Counted from the first letter of the stretch, positions 7,339 to 16,088 are shown. The stretch: DNA of 64,000 nt from Bradyrhizobium roseum (GCF_030413175.1 NZ_CP129212.1:434001-498000), one strand, 5' to 3'. Numbers and translations are program-made. Notes: generated from the sequence alone by a model not told the origin.

Positions 7339-8573
7339 GACGCCCCCCTGATGATTTCAACCGGATGCACCCGCGTCGCCTTGCGCGCCGGGAAGTAGGC
7401 CGCGCCCGCGCAGCACAGCAGAGATATGCCGCCGACGACCACATAGTGCATTGCCGAGTAATGGATCGATATCGGCGTGGTCGCGCCCGTCAGCGGACTG
7501 AAGATCGTGATCTTCGACCAGCCATAACAAAGCAGGTAGCCGAGAATCCATCCGAACAGGATGCCGACCATGCCGATGATGGCGGCTTCGATGATGAAGA
7601 TCCGCCGCACCGCGTATTCGCGCATGCCCAGCGACTTCATGATCGCGATGTCCGCGCGCTTTTCATGCGTGATCGTCGAGATGATGTTGTAGGTGGCAAA
7701 GGAGGATGTCAGCAGCATCGCGCCCATCACCGTGAGCACGATGAAATCGCGCACCGTAAAGGACGACAGCAAATCGGCGTTGGCCTCCTGCCAGGACACG
7801 GATTTGTAGCCGGTCTGCGCCTCGACCTGCGTCGCCACCTTTTGCGCCAGCATCGGGTCGGTCAGCCGCAACCGCAGCTGGTTGACGACGCCGCTCTGGC
7901 CCATCATCACCTGCGCCGGCCCCATCAGCGAATAGATCTGGCTTTCGTCGACGCGCTTCATGCCGCTGCGAAAGACGCCGGTCACCGTCGCATTCAGCTG
8001 CACGCCCTGGCCACCGATCAGCAGCGTGGAGCTGCCGGTTCTCAGCCCGAGCTTTTCAGCCAGCGCCTCGCCGATGATGATGCCGTTCGATGCGCGCGAG
8101 AGGTCCTCCAGCTTGCCTTCATGCATTTGCGAGGCAAGTTTCGAGACCTGCGGCTCGCGGCGGGGATCGATGCCGGTCAGCGTGATCCCGATGCGCGCGC
8201 CGCCCTGGTTGACGATCGCGGTGGTCTTGACCGAGGGCGCGACGTCGCCGGGAATCCAGGAGCGCAGCGAGCCCATCACCGATTCCGGATATTTGATGCC
8301 GGGACGCCGGCCGACATTGGCGATGTCGGACATCTGCACCGCGCCATATTCCTGTTCGGCCGGCTGTGTCGGCACCGAGCGGCGCTCATCCTCGACGGTG
8401 ATGTGCGGCATGGTGTCGACGAGCTGCCTCAGGAAGTCGAGCTGCGACCCCTGCATCAGCCCCGCCATCATGATGGTGAAGCCGACCCCCATGGAGACGC
8501 CGGCCATGCCGACCAGGGTCTGCCGCACCCGGGAGACGACATGGGTCCATGCGATGTTGAAGATAAGCTTCAC
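7335..8573 (-). CDS. ABC transporter permease, FtsX/MacB type
   Basis: A 412-residue inner-membrane protein. One membrane segment near the N-terminus (VGMAGVSMGVGFTIMMAGL) is followed by a periplasmic MacB_PCD domain (about residues 40-270). The C-terminal FtsX domain has three segments (about 285-305, 335-360 and 375-395) and ends ARKATRVHPVEIIRG, the usual closing motif. It pairs with the downstream ATPase and the HlyD-like adaptor upstream (5-base gap). Together they look like an envelope exporter or lipoprotein-type transporter. The cargo cannot be read from the sequence. Confidence 0.9.
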   Translation of the reverse strand: MKLIFNIAWTHVVSRVRQTLVGMAGVSMGVGFTIMMAGLMQGSQLDFLRQLVDTMPHITVEDERRSVPTQPAEQEYGAVQMSDIANVGRRPGIKYPESVMGSLRSWIPGDVAPSVKTTAIVNQGGARIGITLTGIDPRREPQVSKLASQMHEGKLEDLSRASNGIIIGEALAEKLGLRTGSSTLLIGGQGVQLNATVTGVFRSGMKRVDESQIYSLMGPAQVMMGQSGVVNQLRLRLTDPMLAQKVATQVEAQTGYKSVSWQEANADLLSSFTVRDFIVLTVMGAMLLTSSFATYNIISTITHEKRADIAIMKSLGMREYAVRRIFIIEAAIIGMVGILFGWILGYLLCYGWSKITIFSPLTGATTPISIHYSAMHYVVVGGISLLCCAGAAYFPARKATRVHPVEIIRGAS

Positions 8574-8578
8574 GGCGG

Positions 8579-9790
8579 CTACCGGTTGAGGAGATTGCGA
8601 CGCGCGTCGTTGACGACGGAATCGACGTGGGCGGAAATCGCCGCCGAAATCACCGCATCGTCGGGATCCGTCGGAGTGGATGTGGTGGTGGTGGTGGCGG
8701 CGAGCACCGCGGGCTCGGGCGCGGCGACGGGCTGATCGACCACCGGCTCGCTGGGGGTAACGGGTTCCACAGCCCGGGGCACGCTGTTGTCGATGCGGAT
8801 CCGGGTGCCGTCGGCAAGGTCGCGGCGCGCGGGCGAAAGTACGGTGGTGCCTTTGGCGACGTCGCCGATGATCTCGGTATTGCGGTTGCCGCGGATGCCG
8901 ACGGTAATCGGCACGCGCCTGACCTTGCCGTCATCAATCATCTGAACCCAATCGCCGGCGACCGCTTCGGCCGGCACGACGATGGCCGACGGCTTCTCGC
9001 GGAAGATGATGTTGACCTCGACCGACATGCCGATCCGCAGCGGCGTATCCTGCGGCAGCCGCAGGTAGACGCGGAAGGTCTTGCGGGTCGGATCGCCCTT
9101 GGGCGTGATTTGCGACACCGTGGCCCGCAGCGCCCGTCCGGGGAACGCTTCGCTGCGCAGAAACGCCTTCTGGCCTGAAACGATACGGTTGATTTCTTCC
9201 TCGTTGACTTCGGCGACGACCTGCATCGGCGCCGGCGGGCCGACCCAGAACAGCACGTCGGTGGGGCCGGCGATCTCGCCGACCTCGCCGTCGCGCCGCA
9301 GCACCATGCCGTCGAGCGGCGCTTTCAGCAGCAGCGAGTCGAGGTGCACTTTCTGCGCGGCAATGCGCGACTTGGCTTCCTCGTGCCTGGTCCAGCGCTG
9401 CTCGTACTCGGTGCGGGCGGCGTCGCTCTTGTCGCGGTCCTTCTCGGCGCGCAACAGGTCGCGCTCGAGCTGGCCGCGATTGATTTCCATCTGTTCCAGC
9501 GCGCTGCGCTCCTCGGCGTCGTCCTGGCGACCGAGGACCTGGCCGGCCCGCACCACCTGTCCTTCGCACCGGCACAGCTCGACCAGCCGGCGGCGCTGCA
9601 GCGGCACCACCTTGGCCCAGCGCTCGGGCTCGACGGTGCCGGTGCCGTAAACGGCTTCGGATACCGGCGCGAGACTGGCGTAACTGGTGGTCACCAGCGG
9701 CGGATACAGGAAGTTGGCGTAGGCGTAATAGCCGGCCCCTGCGGCGGCGACCGCCAAAATTCCGGTTGCGATGAGATTGCGCAGTTTCAT
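8579..9790 (-). CDS. HlyD/MacA-like periplasmic adaptor
   Basis: A 403-residue adaptor anchored by one N-terminal membrane segment (LIATGILAVAAAGAGYYAY). A biotinyl-lipoyl-like part, a coiled-coil hairpin (about residues 95-150, rich in E, R and K) and a beta-barrel follow, then a membrane-proximal domain. LKAPLDGMVLRR and GMSVEVNIIF are family motifs. It links inner-membrane ABC transporters to the outer membrane. A long tail of Pro, Thr and Val (with TTTTT) ending DARRNLLNR is unusual for MacA. Two Cys lie in LVELCRCEGQ, where adaptors rarely have them. It sits between the SEL1 gene (16-base gap) and the permease. Confidence 0.85.
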   Translation of the reverse strand: MKLRNLIATGILAVAAAGAGYYAYANFLYPPLVTTSYASLAPVSEAVYGTGTVEPERWAKVVPLQRRRLVELCRCEGQVVRAGQVLGRQDDAEERSALEQMEINRGQLERDLLRAEKDRDKSDAARTEYEQRWTRHEEAKSRIAAQKVHLDSLLLKAPLDGMVLRRDGEVGEIAGPTDVLFWVGPPAPMQVVAEVNEEEINRIVSGQKAFLRSEAFPGRALRATVSQITPKGDPTRKTFRVYLRLPQDTPLRIGMSVEVNIIFREKPSAIVVPAEAVAGDWVQMIDDGKVRRVPITVGIRGNRNTEIIGDVAKGTTVLSPARRDLADGTRIRIDNSVPRAVEPVTPSEPVVDQPVAAPEPAVLAATTTTTSTPTDPDDAVISAAISAHVDSVVNDARRNLLNR

Positions 9791-9806
9791 TGGTCGTCCC
9801 CTTGGA

Positions 9807-10631
9807 TCAGAAGCCGAAGCGCTTGCGCAGGTTCGGCGGAACCTGTTCGATCAGATCGCGTCCGTCGTCCCGCTTGGCGTTCTTCACCTGCGGAGCCGGC
9901 GCGGACGGCGTGGCCCGCGTGAAGGTGGATGATGGCGCGGGTTGCGTGACCGCAGGCGCCGCCACGGCGGCGGCCGCCGGCTGCTGCACGACCGCGGGGG
10001 CGGGCGGGGGCGGAGGCGGCGGAGGCGGCGGTGCCGCCGCCTGCGTCGGCTGATCGGCGTCTCCCGCTCTTTCGATATAGGGCAACTTGCTGGCGCCGCC
10101 GGTCCGAACCGCGCGCCAGGCTCTTGCGTTCACCACGGCGCGGCCGATTTCGTCGCTGGTCATCCGCTTCATCAGCAGCGACATCAGTTGCCGTGCACCG
10201 TTGCGGTCCTCGTCGGCCTTGCTCGCGGAGGCGACGATGTAAGCCCAGCTATAGGCTTTCACATTGTCCTTGGTCACGCCGCGTCCGCTGGCATAGAGAC
10301 CGGCAACAATCAGCATGCTGTGGGCGTGGCCCTGATTGGTCGCGCGCGAGAACCAGCGAAACGCTTCCTGGTCGCTGCGCGGGCGGCCGACACCTGCCGA
10401 ATAGAGCGCGCCGAGATAGAACTGGGCATCGTCATCGCCCGCCTGCGCCGACTGCTCGTAGCGCGTGGCCATGGACCGATCGGATGCCGCGTCGGCCTGG
10501 GCCGGACGCAGGCTGACCGGTGCAACGAGGCAGCAGGCGGCAATCGCGACTGCCATCGCCGATGAAATCGCGTAACGTGACCCCGCGACAGAATTGATCG
10601 ATCGAAAATTTGAGATGCGCCACATGCTCAT
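9807..10631 (-). CDS. secreted SEL1-repeat protein with polyproline linker
   Basis: A 274-residue exported protein. The signal peptide is AISSAMAVAIAACCLVAPVSLRPAQA. Two to three SEL1-like TPR repeats follow (DDDAQFYLGALYSAGVGR, then HAHSMLIVAGLYASGRGV), which usually bind proteins. A run of ten prolines and an Ala/Pro-rich linker lead to a conserved-looking end, DLIEQVPPNLRKRFGF. It is the first gene of the operon with the HlyD adaptor and ABC exporter. It may therefore recruit cargo or an envelope partner; that role is inferred. The start could also be the Met two codons downstream. Confidence 0.75.
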   Translation of the reverse strand: MSMWRISNFRSINSVAGSRYAISSAMAVAIAACCLVAPVSLRPAQADAASDRSMATRYEQSAQAGDDDAQFYLGALYSAGVGRPRSDQEAFRWFSRATNQGHAHSMLIVAGLYASGRGVTKDNVKAYSWAYIVASASKADEDRNGARQLMSLLMKRMTSDEIGRAVVNARAWRAVRTGGASKLPYIERAGDADQPTQAAAPPPPPPPPPPAPAVVQQPAAAAVAAPAVTQPAPSSTFTRATPSAPAPQVKNAKRDDGRDLIEQVPPNLRKRFGF

Positions 10632-10950
10632 ACGCTTTCGGTTGGATCGTTCGTGCCCGAAAGGCGTCTGAGCCGCGCTGATGCGGGCAAAATTCCCCCC
10701 AGCGCCTTTCGTGATTGAAACCTATCCCAGCTATGCGCCGATAAATGTGCGACCCATCACACATCTGACCTGGCGCCTTGGGAACCCAGGCTTTTTCGCC
10801 GGTGCCGCTTGGCAAGCGTAATGCAAATTCAGGACGATGCGTGCAGAGAAGCGGCGCTTCGAATAAAATATCGAGCCCAGGCTCGCAGCGGAACCCGGCG
10901 CTTTGAAGGCCGTGCGATTTTACCGTGGCGCGCGGTGATCGCCGCACATC
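10632..10950. other. promoter region of the SEL1-ABC operon, nothing else seen
   Basis: About 320 bases between the SEL1 gene and the terminator of the His-rich gene. It should hold the promoter of the leftward four-gene operon, but no clear boxes were found. The open frames crossing it show no recognisable protein. Confidence 0.35.
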
Positions 10951-10984
10951 AAAAAACTCGCCCGGACGTTGCGGTCCGGACGAG
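10951..10984 (-). terminator. rho-independent terminator of the His-rich peptide gene
   Basis: Read on the minus strand, CTCGTCCGGAC, a 6-base loop and GTCCGGGCGAG form an 11-bp stem with one G-U-type pair, followed by six T. It lies 26 bases past the stop codon at 11011. This is the clearest intrinsic terminator in the window. Confidence 0.9.
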
Positions 10985-11010
10985 CTTCTTCGCTTTTATT
11001 GGCTTTAAAA

Positions 11011-11280
11011 TCAGTAGTAGCGGCAGACGTTGACCGGGCCGTAGGGGCTCCACTTCCAGCAGCTGTTGTAGGCGAAGAAATGCCGGTGGTGGTGGTGATG
11101 ACCGTGGCCAAAATGGCCATGGCCATGACCATGACCATGGCCATGGCCGATTCCGTGATGACCGTGGCCATGTCCGCCGTGGCGGCCGCCGGCGAAGGCC
11201 TGGCCGGGGGCGGCCAGAGAAGCGGTGGTCAGCGCCAGAGCCGCGATCGCCGCCGTAATGATGGTCTTGAACTTCGTCAT
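11011..11280 (-). CDS. exported histidine/glycine-rich small protein
   Basis: An 89-residue protein. The signal peptide MTKFKTIITAAIAALALTTASLAAPGQAFA ends in a good AFA cleavage site. The mature part is a run of GH, HGHG and HHHH units with about 25 His, followed by a short Cys-bounded end (NSCWKWSPYGPVNVCRYY). The His density suggests binding of Ni, Zn, Cu or Co in the periplasm, and the two Cys may form a disulfide; both are inferences. GAGGAGAC lies six bases before the ATG at 11280, which rejects the upstream in-frame Met. It has its own terminator and is transcribed alone. Confidence 0.8.
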   Translation of the reverse strand: MTKFKTIITAAIAALALTTASLAAPGQAFAGGRHGGHGHGHHGIGHGHGHGHGHGHFGHGHHHHHRHFFAYNSCWKWSPYGPVNVCRYY

Positions 11281-11425
11281 GGACGTCTCCTCGATTGGGC
11301 AGGGCAGGATCGCCCCGCGATGATCCATCCCTAGCGGCGTGGGCTGGGATAGGATGTGACCGGGATCACTCGGATAGGCCGGGCCCGTCCGGGCTCAAGG
11401 CGCTATCTTTCGGGAAGGCCATCGC

Positions 11426-12430
11426 ATGCGGATCGGCGAACTCTTCATCCTCGGCTTCTTCGGCAAGGCCGTCCCGACGTGGCTGGAGCACTTCGCCGCA
11501 CGCTATGGCCTCGGCGGCGTGATCCTGTTCGATTATTCGTGCCGGACGCAGCAATACGACAACAACATCGAATCGCCCGAGCAGGTGCAGCGCCTGTGCG
11601 CGGAGATTGCTGCGCTGCCGTCAGGCCCCATGGTGTTCATCGATCAGGAGGGCGGCCTGGTGCGGCGGCTGAAGGAGGGGCGCGGCTTTGCGCCCTTGCC
11701 GAGCGCAAAGGATTTCAACCGTCTCGCGCCGGATCAGAAGCGCGCGATCCTCACCGCGAGCTTTGCCGAGATGCGGCGGCTCGGCATCCACTATGATTTC
11801 GCGCCGGTGATCGACGTCGACGACAACCCTGAAAATCCCAATATCGGCAGGATCAAGCGGTCGTATTCGGCCGATATCGCCGACGTAGAAGCCAATGCGC
11901 TGCTGGCGAGCGAGGTGGCGCGGGCGCAACGCCTCGGGCTCTGCCTGAAGCATTTCCCCGGCATCGGCGGCGCGCACGTCGATTCGCATCAGGAGTTCAT
12001 GGATATCTCCGGTGCGCTTCGGGAGGAACAGGAAGCGTTGTTTTATTCGCTGGCGCCAAAAATGTTCGGCGATGCGGTGCTGGTCAGCCATTCCATCGTC
12101 AGGCAATGGGACAATGACCGCCCGATAACCTTGTCGGCAGGGGGACTGGGCCGCTTGCGCGCCCATCTTCCGGATACGCTGCTGATCACCGACGACATGC
12201 AGATGCAAGGCTTGCAGAAGGCGCTCGGCACCAGGGAGGCGAGCCTGCGATCGCTCCAGGCGGGCATCGACATGCTTTGCATCGGCAACAACCTGCTCGA
12301 CCAGGAGCAGGACATGGCCGCCATCGCCGAGCTTGTCGAGCATGGCCTGGGCGATGGCGTTTTGTCCGGTTCGGCCATCGCGCAATCGATCGCGCGCGTA
12401 GCCAGCCGAAAGGCGCTCCTGATGGATTGA
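11426..12430 (+). CDS. nagZ: beta-N-acetylhexosaminidase, GH3 (NagZ-like)
   Basis: NagZ removes N-acetylglucosamine from anhydro-muropeptides in cytosolic peptidoglycan recycling. The 334-residue protein has the single GH3 barrel without a second domain. DQEGG (around residue 72) binds sugar, KHFPG and the following DSH form the His-Asp catalytic pair on a flexible loop, and LLITDDMQMQGL holds the nucleophile Asp. There is no signal peptide, as in NagZ. The N-terminus (MRIGELFILGFFGKAVP) matches the start of the barrel. It is a little divergent from classical NagZ (GIGGAHVDSH in place of GHGDT.DSH), so another GH3 hexosaminidase activity is possible. Confidence 0.8.
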   Translation: MRIGELFILGFFGKAVPTWLEHFAARYGLGGVILFDYSCRTQQYDNNIESPEQVQRLCAEIAALPSGPMVFIDQEGGLVRRLKEGRGFAPLPSAKDFNRLAPDQKRAILTASFAEMRRLGIHYDFAPVIDVDDNPENPNIGRIKRSYSADIADVEANALLASEVARAQRLGLCLKHFPGIGGAHVDSHQEFMDISGALREEQEALFYSLAPKMFGDAVLVSHSIVRQWDNDRPITLSAGGLGRLRAHLPDTLLITDDMQMQGLQKALGTREASLRSLQAGIDMLCIGNNLLDQEQDMAAIAELVEHGLGDGVLSGSAIAQSIARVASRKALLMD

Positions 12431-12515
12431 CGGGTGGAACCTGAAACCGCCGAACGATCGGTTGCCTTGAAAGGCTGCCGAGCTTACAAGCCTTTTTTCA
12501 ACGGAAAGTTCGACG

Positions 12516-12722
12516 ATGGCCCACAACTTCGCGATCAACGACGACGTTCATCACCAGCAGCAGGGCCCGCAGGGCCGCGCCACGGCGAAGGAGCGCAGCG
12601 TCTATACCATCGTTACCTGCCTGCCGATCGAGGCTGATGGCCGCCCGCGCTATCGAATCAGGAGCAAGACCGAGAATGTCGAGCGCGTCGTGACCGAGGA
12701 ACAGATTTCCAGGCTCGGCTGA
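12516..12722 (+). CDS. hypothetical 68-residue protein
   Basis: A small soluble protein with a Gln/His-rich N-terminus and a compact second half (VYTIVTCLPIEADGRPRYRIRSK, then EEQISRL) that looks like an antiparallel beta unit. GGAAAG lies nine bases before the ATG. The pattern 'read-out strand, R-Y-R-I-R, then E-R-V-V' looks like real coding sequence. I do not recognise a named family, though similar short proteins are common in Bradyrhizobium. Confidence 0.6.
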   Translation: MAHNFAINDDVHHQQQGPQGRATAKERSVYTIVTCLPIEADGRPRYRIRSKTENVERVVTEEQISRLG

Positions 12723-13248
12723 TCGCGCCGGCACGCATCGGAACGTTTCGCGGCTTATTGCGCTTTTTCGTGCGCCGCGATGCCGATCGCCTCCTGGTCG
12801 CAGGTCGGATAGAACTCGGGTGCGATAGCCCCCTGCGGTGTTCTCGCGGGTGCGGTTGACTTCACGCGCCGAGAAGCCTGCCGCGGCAACTTCCTTTTGG
12901 GACCGATGGCAGGCTGAGCTGGGTCTCGGTCGGGGCGAAACGGTCAGACTGCAAGTCGCAATCGGTGAGAAGCCGGACACCGTTGTCGGGCTGCGGCGTC
13001 CGGTTGCGAAGCAAGTCACGCTCGCGCAAGGCGAGTCGTGAGTTGAATGTCATTAGTAAACCAAATGAAGAGGATGATACCGCAGCGACGGTATCCATCT
13101 ACTGAATTTACCATTTTAGCCCATAATTCGACCAAATGAGCCATTTTTAGCGGCCTTTGGCGCAGTTTTGGCAGAAAGAACGGATCCCCGTATTCTTACG
13201 GCCTCAGAAATTAACCATGAAGGGAACTGGAACCGATAAAATAGTTAT
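12723..13248. other. 526-base intergenic region with a 7-bp palindrome
   Basis: No protein I can support. GATACCG and CGGTATC (13076-13082 and 13089-13095) form an inverted repeat with a 6-base gap, placed about 150 bases before the LuxR-type gene. The last 170 bases are AT-rich compared with the surroundings and probably hold the promoter of that gene. A short minus-strand frame ending near 12755 may be a gene remnant. Confidence 0.35.
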
Positions 13249-13869
13249 ATGTCAGGACAAGACCAGCGCGCCACTGATTCGCACTTCACGACGTGGATGG
13301 AAGACATCGCACATCTCGAAGAGAATCCTGACATCGTCCAACTATCTGCCGTGCGTTCGCGCGCTGCGGAAGAGGCGGGTGTTGCGATTGCCCGGCAGCT
13401 CAACGGGCCGCTGACGGCGCTGCTGCTTTACGTGAATGAGATCAAGCAGCACAGCCACCAATTCTCGCAGGCGCCTTCCAATCGGCTCTACCTGCAGCAG
13501 ATCGTGGAAAATGCGCTTCAGCAGACCGAGCGCGTCTGCGCGCTGGTGAAGCAGATCGCGGACAGCCATCCGGCGTCGCTCTCCGATACCGTCGCCAGGC
13601 AGGCAGGCGAGACGCAGGCGCGCCGCCAGGCGGCTGGCGTCCGCAGGCCGGGCCCTATGTTTGCCCAGGAAGCCGGACAGAAACCGCTCACCAGGCGCGA
13701 GCGCGAAGTGCTGAGCCTGATCAGCGAGGGCTATTCCAACAAGCAGGGCGCCTTGCGGATGAATATCAGCCCGAGGACCTTCGAAAGCCATCGCGCCGAA
13801 GCCATGCGCAAGCTCGGCGCCCGCAACACCGCGGATCTGGTTCGCAAGGCGCTGCTGCAGCCGGCCTGA
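13249..13869 (+). CDS. LuxR/FixJ-type regulator with degenerate DHp-like N-terminus
   Basis: A 206-residue regulator. The C-terminus is a LuxR/FixJ helix-turn-helix (about residues 145-204: LTRREREVLSLI, then NISPRTFESHRAEAMRKLG). There is no receiver domain. The N-terminal segment AIARQLNGPLTALLLYVNEIKQ resembles the dimerisation helix of FixL-like kinases (AHELNQPLTA), but the phospho-acceptor His is Arg here. It may therefore dimerise or sense through a kinase-like four-helix bundle without phosphorylation; that is inferred. It has no clear ribosome binding site before the ATG. Its DNA-binding domain resembles that of the FixJ-like protein at 26762-27403. Confidence 0.75.
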   Translation: MSGQDQRATDSHFTTWMEDIAHLEENPDIVQLSAVRSRAAEEAGVAIARQLNGPLTALLLYVNEIKQHSHQFSQAPSNRLYLQQIVENALQQTERVCALVKQIADSHPASLSDTVARQAGETQARRQAAGVRRPGPMFAQEAGQKPLTRREREVLSLISEGYSNKQGALRMNISPRTFESHRAEAMRKLGARNTADLVRKALLQPA

Positions 13870-14026
13870 TGTTTTTTCGAAGCGGTGGCACGCGCCCAGC
13901 GCACGCTTCACCGCTATCGCCTGATGGAAACCGGCTCGCATCCGGCGAACCCGTCAGGACCGACGAGCGTTCGCGCCGTTAAGGTCATCGAAACGGCGAA
14001 GACTGCGGCTCATGCGATCCCGGCGT

Positions 14027-14272
14027 TCAGTGAAAGTCTTCCATGAAGGAGCGAGTCCGCGAGGCGGGCCGCAGTGCGATGGTCGGTTTCGGCGCTTCGG
14101 GGATGATCGTGATGGTCCATGCCGCCGGAACGCTCGATTTGTTTTCCACGATCGATCGCACGTGGCCTGTGACCGACGATCCGGCCGAACGCACGGTGGC
14201 GGTCCTGCCGTTGAACTGAGCGATGCGGAAACGCCGCACTTCCTTTTGATCGCTGGTTTCAAACGTGAACAT
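14027..14272 (-). CDS. hypothetical 81-residue protein
   Basis: A small soluble protein beginning MFTFETSDQKEVRRFRIAQF, with alternating beta-type residues (GRTATVRSAGSSVTGHV, then WTITIIPEAP). The ATG at 14272 is chosen because a GGAG lies eleven bases upstream and the 13 extra upstream residues look non-coding. I do not recognise a family. It stands alone. Confidence 0.5.
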   Translation of the reverse strand: MFTFETSDQKEVRRFRIAQFNGRTATVRSAGSSVTGHVRSIVENKSSVPAAWTITIIPEAPKPTIALRPASRTRSFMEDFH

Positions 14273-14460
14273 GAGGGGACTCCATTCTTCCCCGCAACTA
14301 TCGTCAGTCAACGTTATCCGGAGGTGAAAATCCTCAACCGTAGAAGTACGGCTACAGCGCGACGACTTTTCTGCGGACTGTCGCGGCGTCCTGACTTCCC
14401 GATTTTTGCGCGGCCGCGGGGCCTACGCGACGCCTGTATGTCGCGCTGGCGCATGACTCG

Positions 14461-14546
14461 GAAAAGTGGAAACCGGTCTACCCAAACATGCTCAAACAGA
14501 GCGATGAGATCTTGATGCGACTCCATCCGATCGCATCATGATCCAG
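14461..14546. repeat. dispersed intergenic repeat (AAGTGGAAACCGGT type)
   Basis: The block contains GAAAAGTGGAAACCGG, CAAACATGCTCAAACAGAG and GATGCGACTCCATCCGATCG, followed by CATGATCC. From memory this is the degenerate form of a repeat that is very common between Bradyrhizobium genes and is related to the block at 2104-2157. It fills most of the gap between the 81-residue protein gene and cheY. Confidence 0.5.
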
Positions 14547-14679
14547 AAGCGCGCGACGGCGGCGGCTGCGCCGCGGCCTGGTTCGCGAAGAGAATTCGGG
14601 GAGGGGCCGCTTGCGCGTGGTGCAGTCGCAGCGGATGTGCGGCTTGATCCGAGCAGCGGCGATGTGCTCCCGGCGGATA

Positions 14680-15072
14680 TCAGTCGGCCGAACCGGGAAA
14701 CACCGCTTCCATCTTGGTCTTCAGCGTCGCGGCATTGAACGGCTTGACGATGTAATTGTTGACGCCGGCCTTCTTCGCCGCAATGACGTTTTCCGTCTTG
14801 GACTCGGCCGTGATCATGATGAAAGGTGTCTTGGAGAATTCCGGGCTGGCGCGGACTTCCTTGAGCAGGTCGTAGCCGGTCATCGGTTCCATGTTCCAGT
14901 CGGAGATCACGAGGCCGTAGCGCTTGGCCTGCATCTTGGCGAGCGCGGCAGAGCCATCGCTGGCGTCGTCGACATTCTCGAACCCGAGCTGCTTGAGCAG
15001 ATTTCGGATGATTCGGATCATGGTGCTGTAGTCATCGACCACCAGGATCGGCATCGACAAGTCAAAAGCCAT
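14680..15072 (-). CDS. cheY: CheY-like single-domain response regulator
   Basis: A 130-residue receiver, with acidic pocket VVDD (residues 11-14), phospho-Asp58 in VISDWNM, Thr in MITAES and Lys in YIVKPF. The DWNMEPMTG form is the one seen in chemotaxis CheY, where phosphorylated CheY binds the flagellar switch. It is not in the che operon at 21-26 kb, which has its own CheY (24468-24860; they differ clearly in sequence). The ATG at 15072 is the only one that gives a complete receiver. Likely a second chemotaxis output or a phosphate sink. Confidence 0.85.
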   Translation of the reverse strand: MAFDLSMPILVVDDYSTMIRIIRNLLKQLGFENVDDASDGSAALAKMQAKRYGLVISDWNMEPMTGYDLLKEVRASPEFSKTPFIMITAESKTENVIAAKKAGVNNYIVKPFNAATLKTKMEAVFPGSAD

Positions 15073-15362
15073 GTCCTCAACTCCGCGCAAACAGCAAACC
15101 GCCGAACACAGGTGAATGCGCATCGCACGTGAAAAGAGTCTCGATGGCCTTTTCTCGAACGCGCACCCGTCAGCACGGTGACAACTATCAGGGCTCATTG
15201 AACAGCGCGTTAATTCGGCGTCGGTTGAGGCGCCGGAAAGGTCGCCATGGGCCGTAATAATACGGTAATTTTCCCGCGATCGCGCAATTTTCGCGCGCAA
15301 ATATATCGAGATGTTTATCTGAGATCGGGTTGCGGCGGCCGCTGCCGACCGCGGGAACGCCG
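15073..15362. other. intergenic region upstream of cheY
   Basis: About 290 bases between the Crp-type gene stop and the cheY start, both leftward. It includes an AT-rich stretch (about 15258-15310) that could hold the cheY promoter. No gene is supported here. Confidence 0.3.
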
Positions 15363-16088
15363 TCAGGCGGCCACGCAGTGGACGCGCGGATGTGTCAGCC
15401 TTATATATTGAGACCTCACCGTCGCGTAGCATTCGCACGATGTCTTCATCAGCCCGTCGACATTGGTGATCTCGATGTGCCCGCGGCTGTAGTGAATGAA
15501 GTTGGCCTGCTGCAACGTGTTGGCCACCAGCGAAACGCTGTTGCGGCGCGCGCCGATCATCTGCGCCATCGATTCCTGGGTCAGTACGATCTTGTCGCTG
15601 CCGGAGAGGTCGCGGATATGCAGCAGGCATCGCGCCAACCGGGACTCCACCGTGTGCGAAGCATTGCAGCCCGCGGTCTGCTGGATTTGTGCATAAACGG
15701 CGAGACCATGCCGGACCAGAGCGGTGCGCAAGGTGACGCTCTGATCTGCGGCATTTCGAAGCTGATCGAGATCGATCGTCGAGGCGATACCAGGTACGAT
15801 CACGACCGCGGTGTTCAGCGCGACGGGGTCGCCGAGCGCGGCGAATGCGCCGAAAATGCTGTCGCGGCCGATCATCGCGATCTGGACGTTCTCGCCGCGC
15901 GCGAGCTTGACCACCAGCGAAATGACTCCCCTGTGCGGAAGGTACGCACGCTTGAGCGTTTCGTCGACTTCGAGCAGCGCCATGTCCTGGCTGAGATCGG
16001 TGGTACGCAGATGTGGGCGAAGCAGCCCGAAGTCGTCCGCTGTCAGAGAGGACAAAAAACCATTCGGCGAACGAAGGGCTGAATCCAA
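15363..16088 (-). CDS. Crp/Fnr-family transcriptional regulator
   Basis: A 241-residue regulator. The N-terminal half is a cyclic-nucleotide-type beta-roll (LPHRGVISLVVKLARGENVQIAMIGRDSIFG), followed by a long dimer helix and a winged helix-turn-helix (about residues 165-215: LTQESMAQMIGARRNSVSLVANTLQQANFI). The RRNSV recognition helix differs from Crp (RETVGR) and Fnr. There is no Fnr-type Cys cluster at the N-terminus. The cAMP-binding residues are not obvious in the roll, so its ligand is unknown. It is monocistronic, 290 bases upstream of cheY on the same strand. Confidence 0.85.
   Translation of the reverse strand: MDSALRSPNGFLSSLTADDFGLLRPHLRTTDLSQDMALLEVDETLKRAYLPHRGVISLVVKLARGENVQIAMIGRDSIFGAFAALGDPVALNTAVVIVPGIASTIDLDQLRNAADQSVTLRTALVRHGLAVYAQIQQTAGCNASHTVESRLARCLLHIRDLSGSDKIVLTQESMAQMIGARRNSVSLVANTLQQANFIHYSRGHIEITNVDGLMKTSCECYATVRSQYIRLTHPRVHCVAA

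Noticed and set aside
12498..13098. Minus-strand open frames between the 68-residue gene and the LuxR gene
   Set aside because: No recognisable protein; frames overlap a better plus-strand gene and switch frame without a family match.
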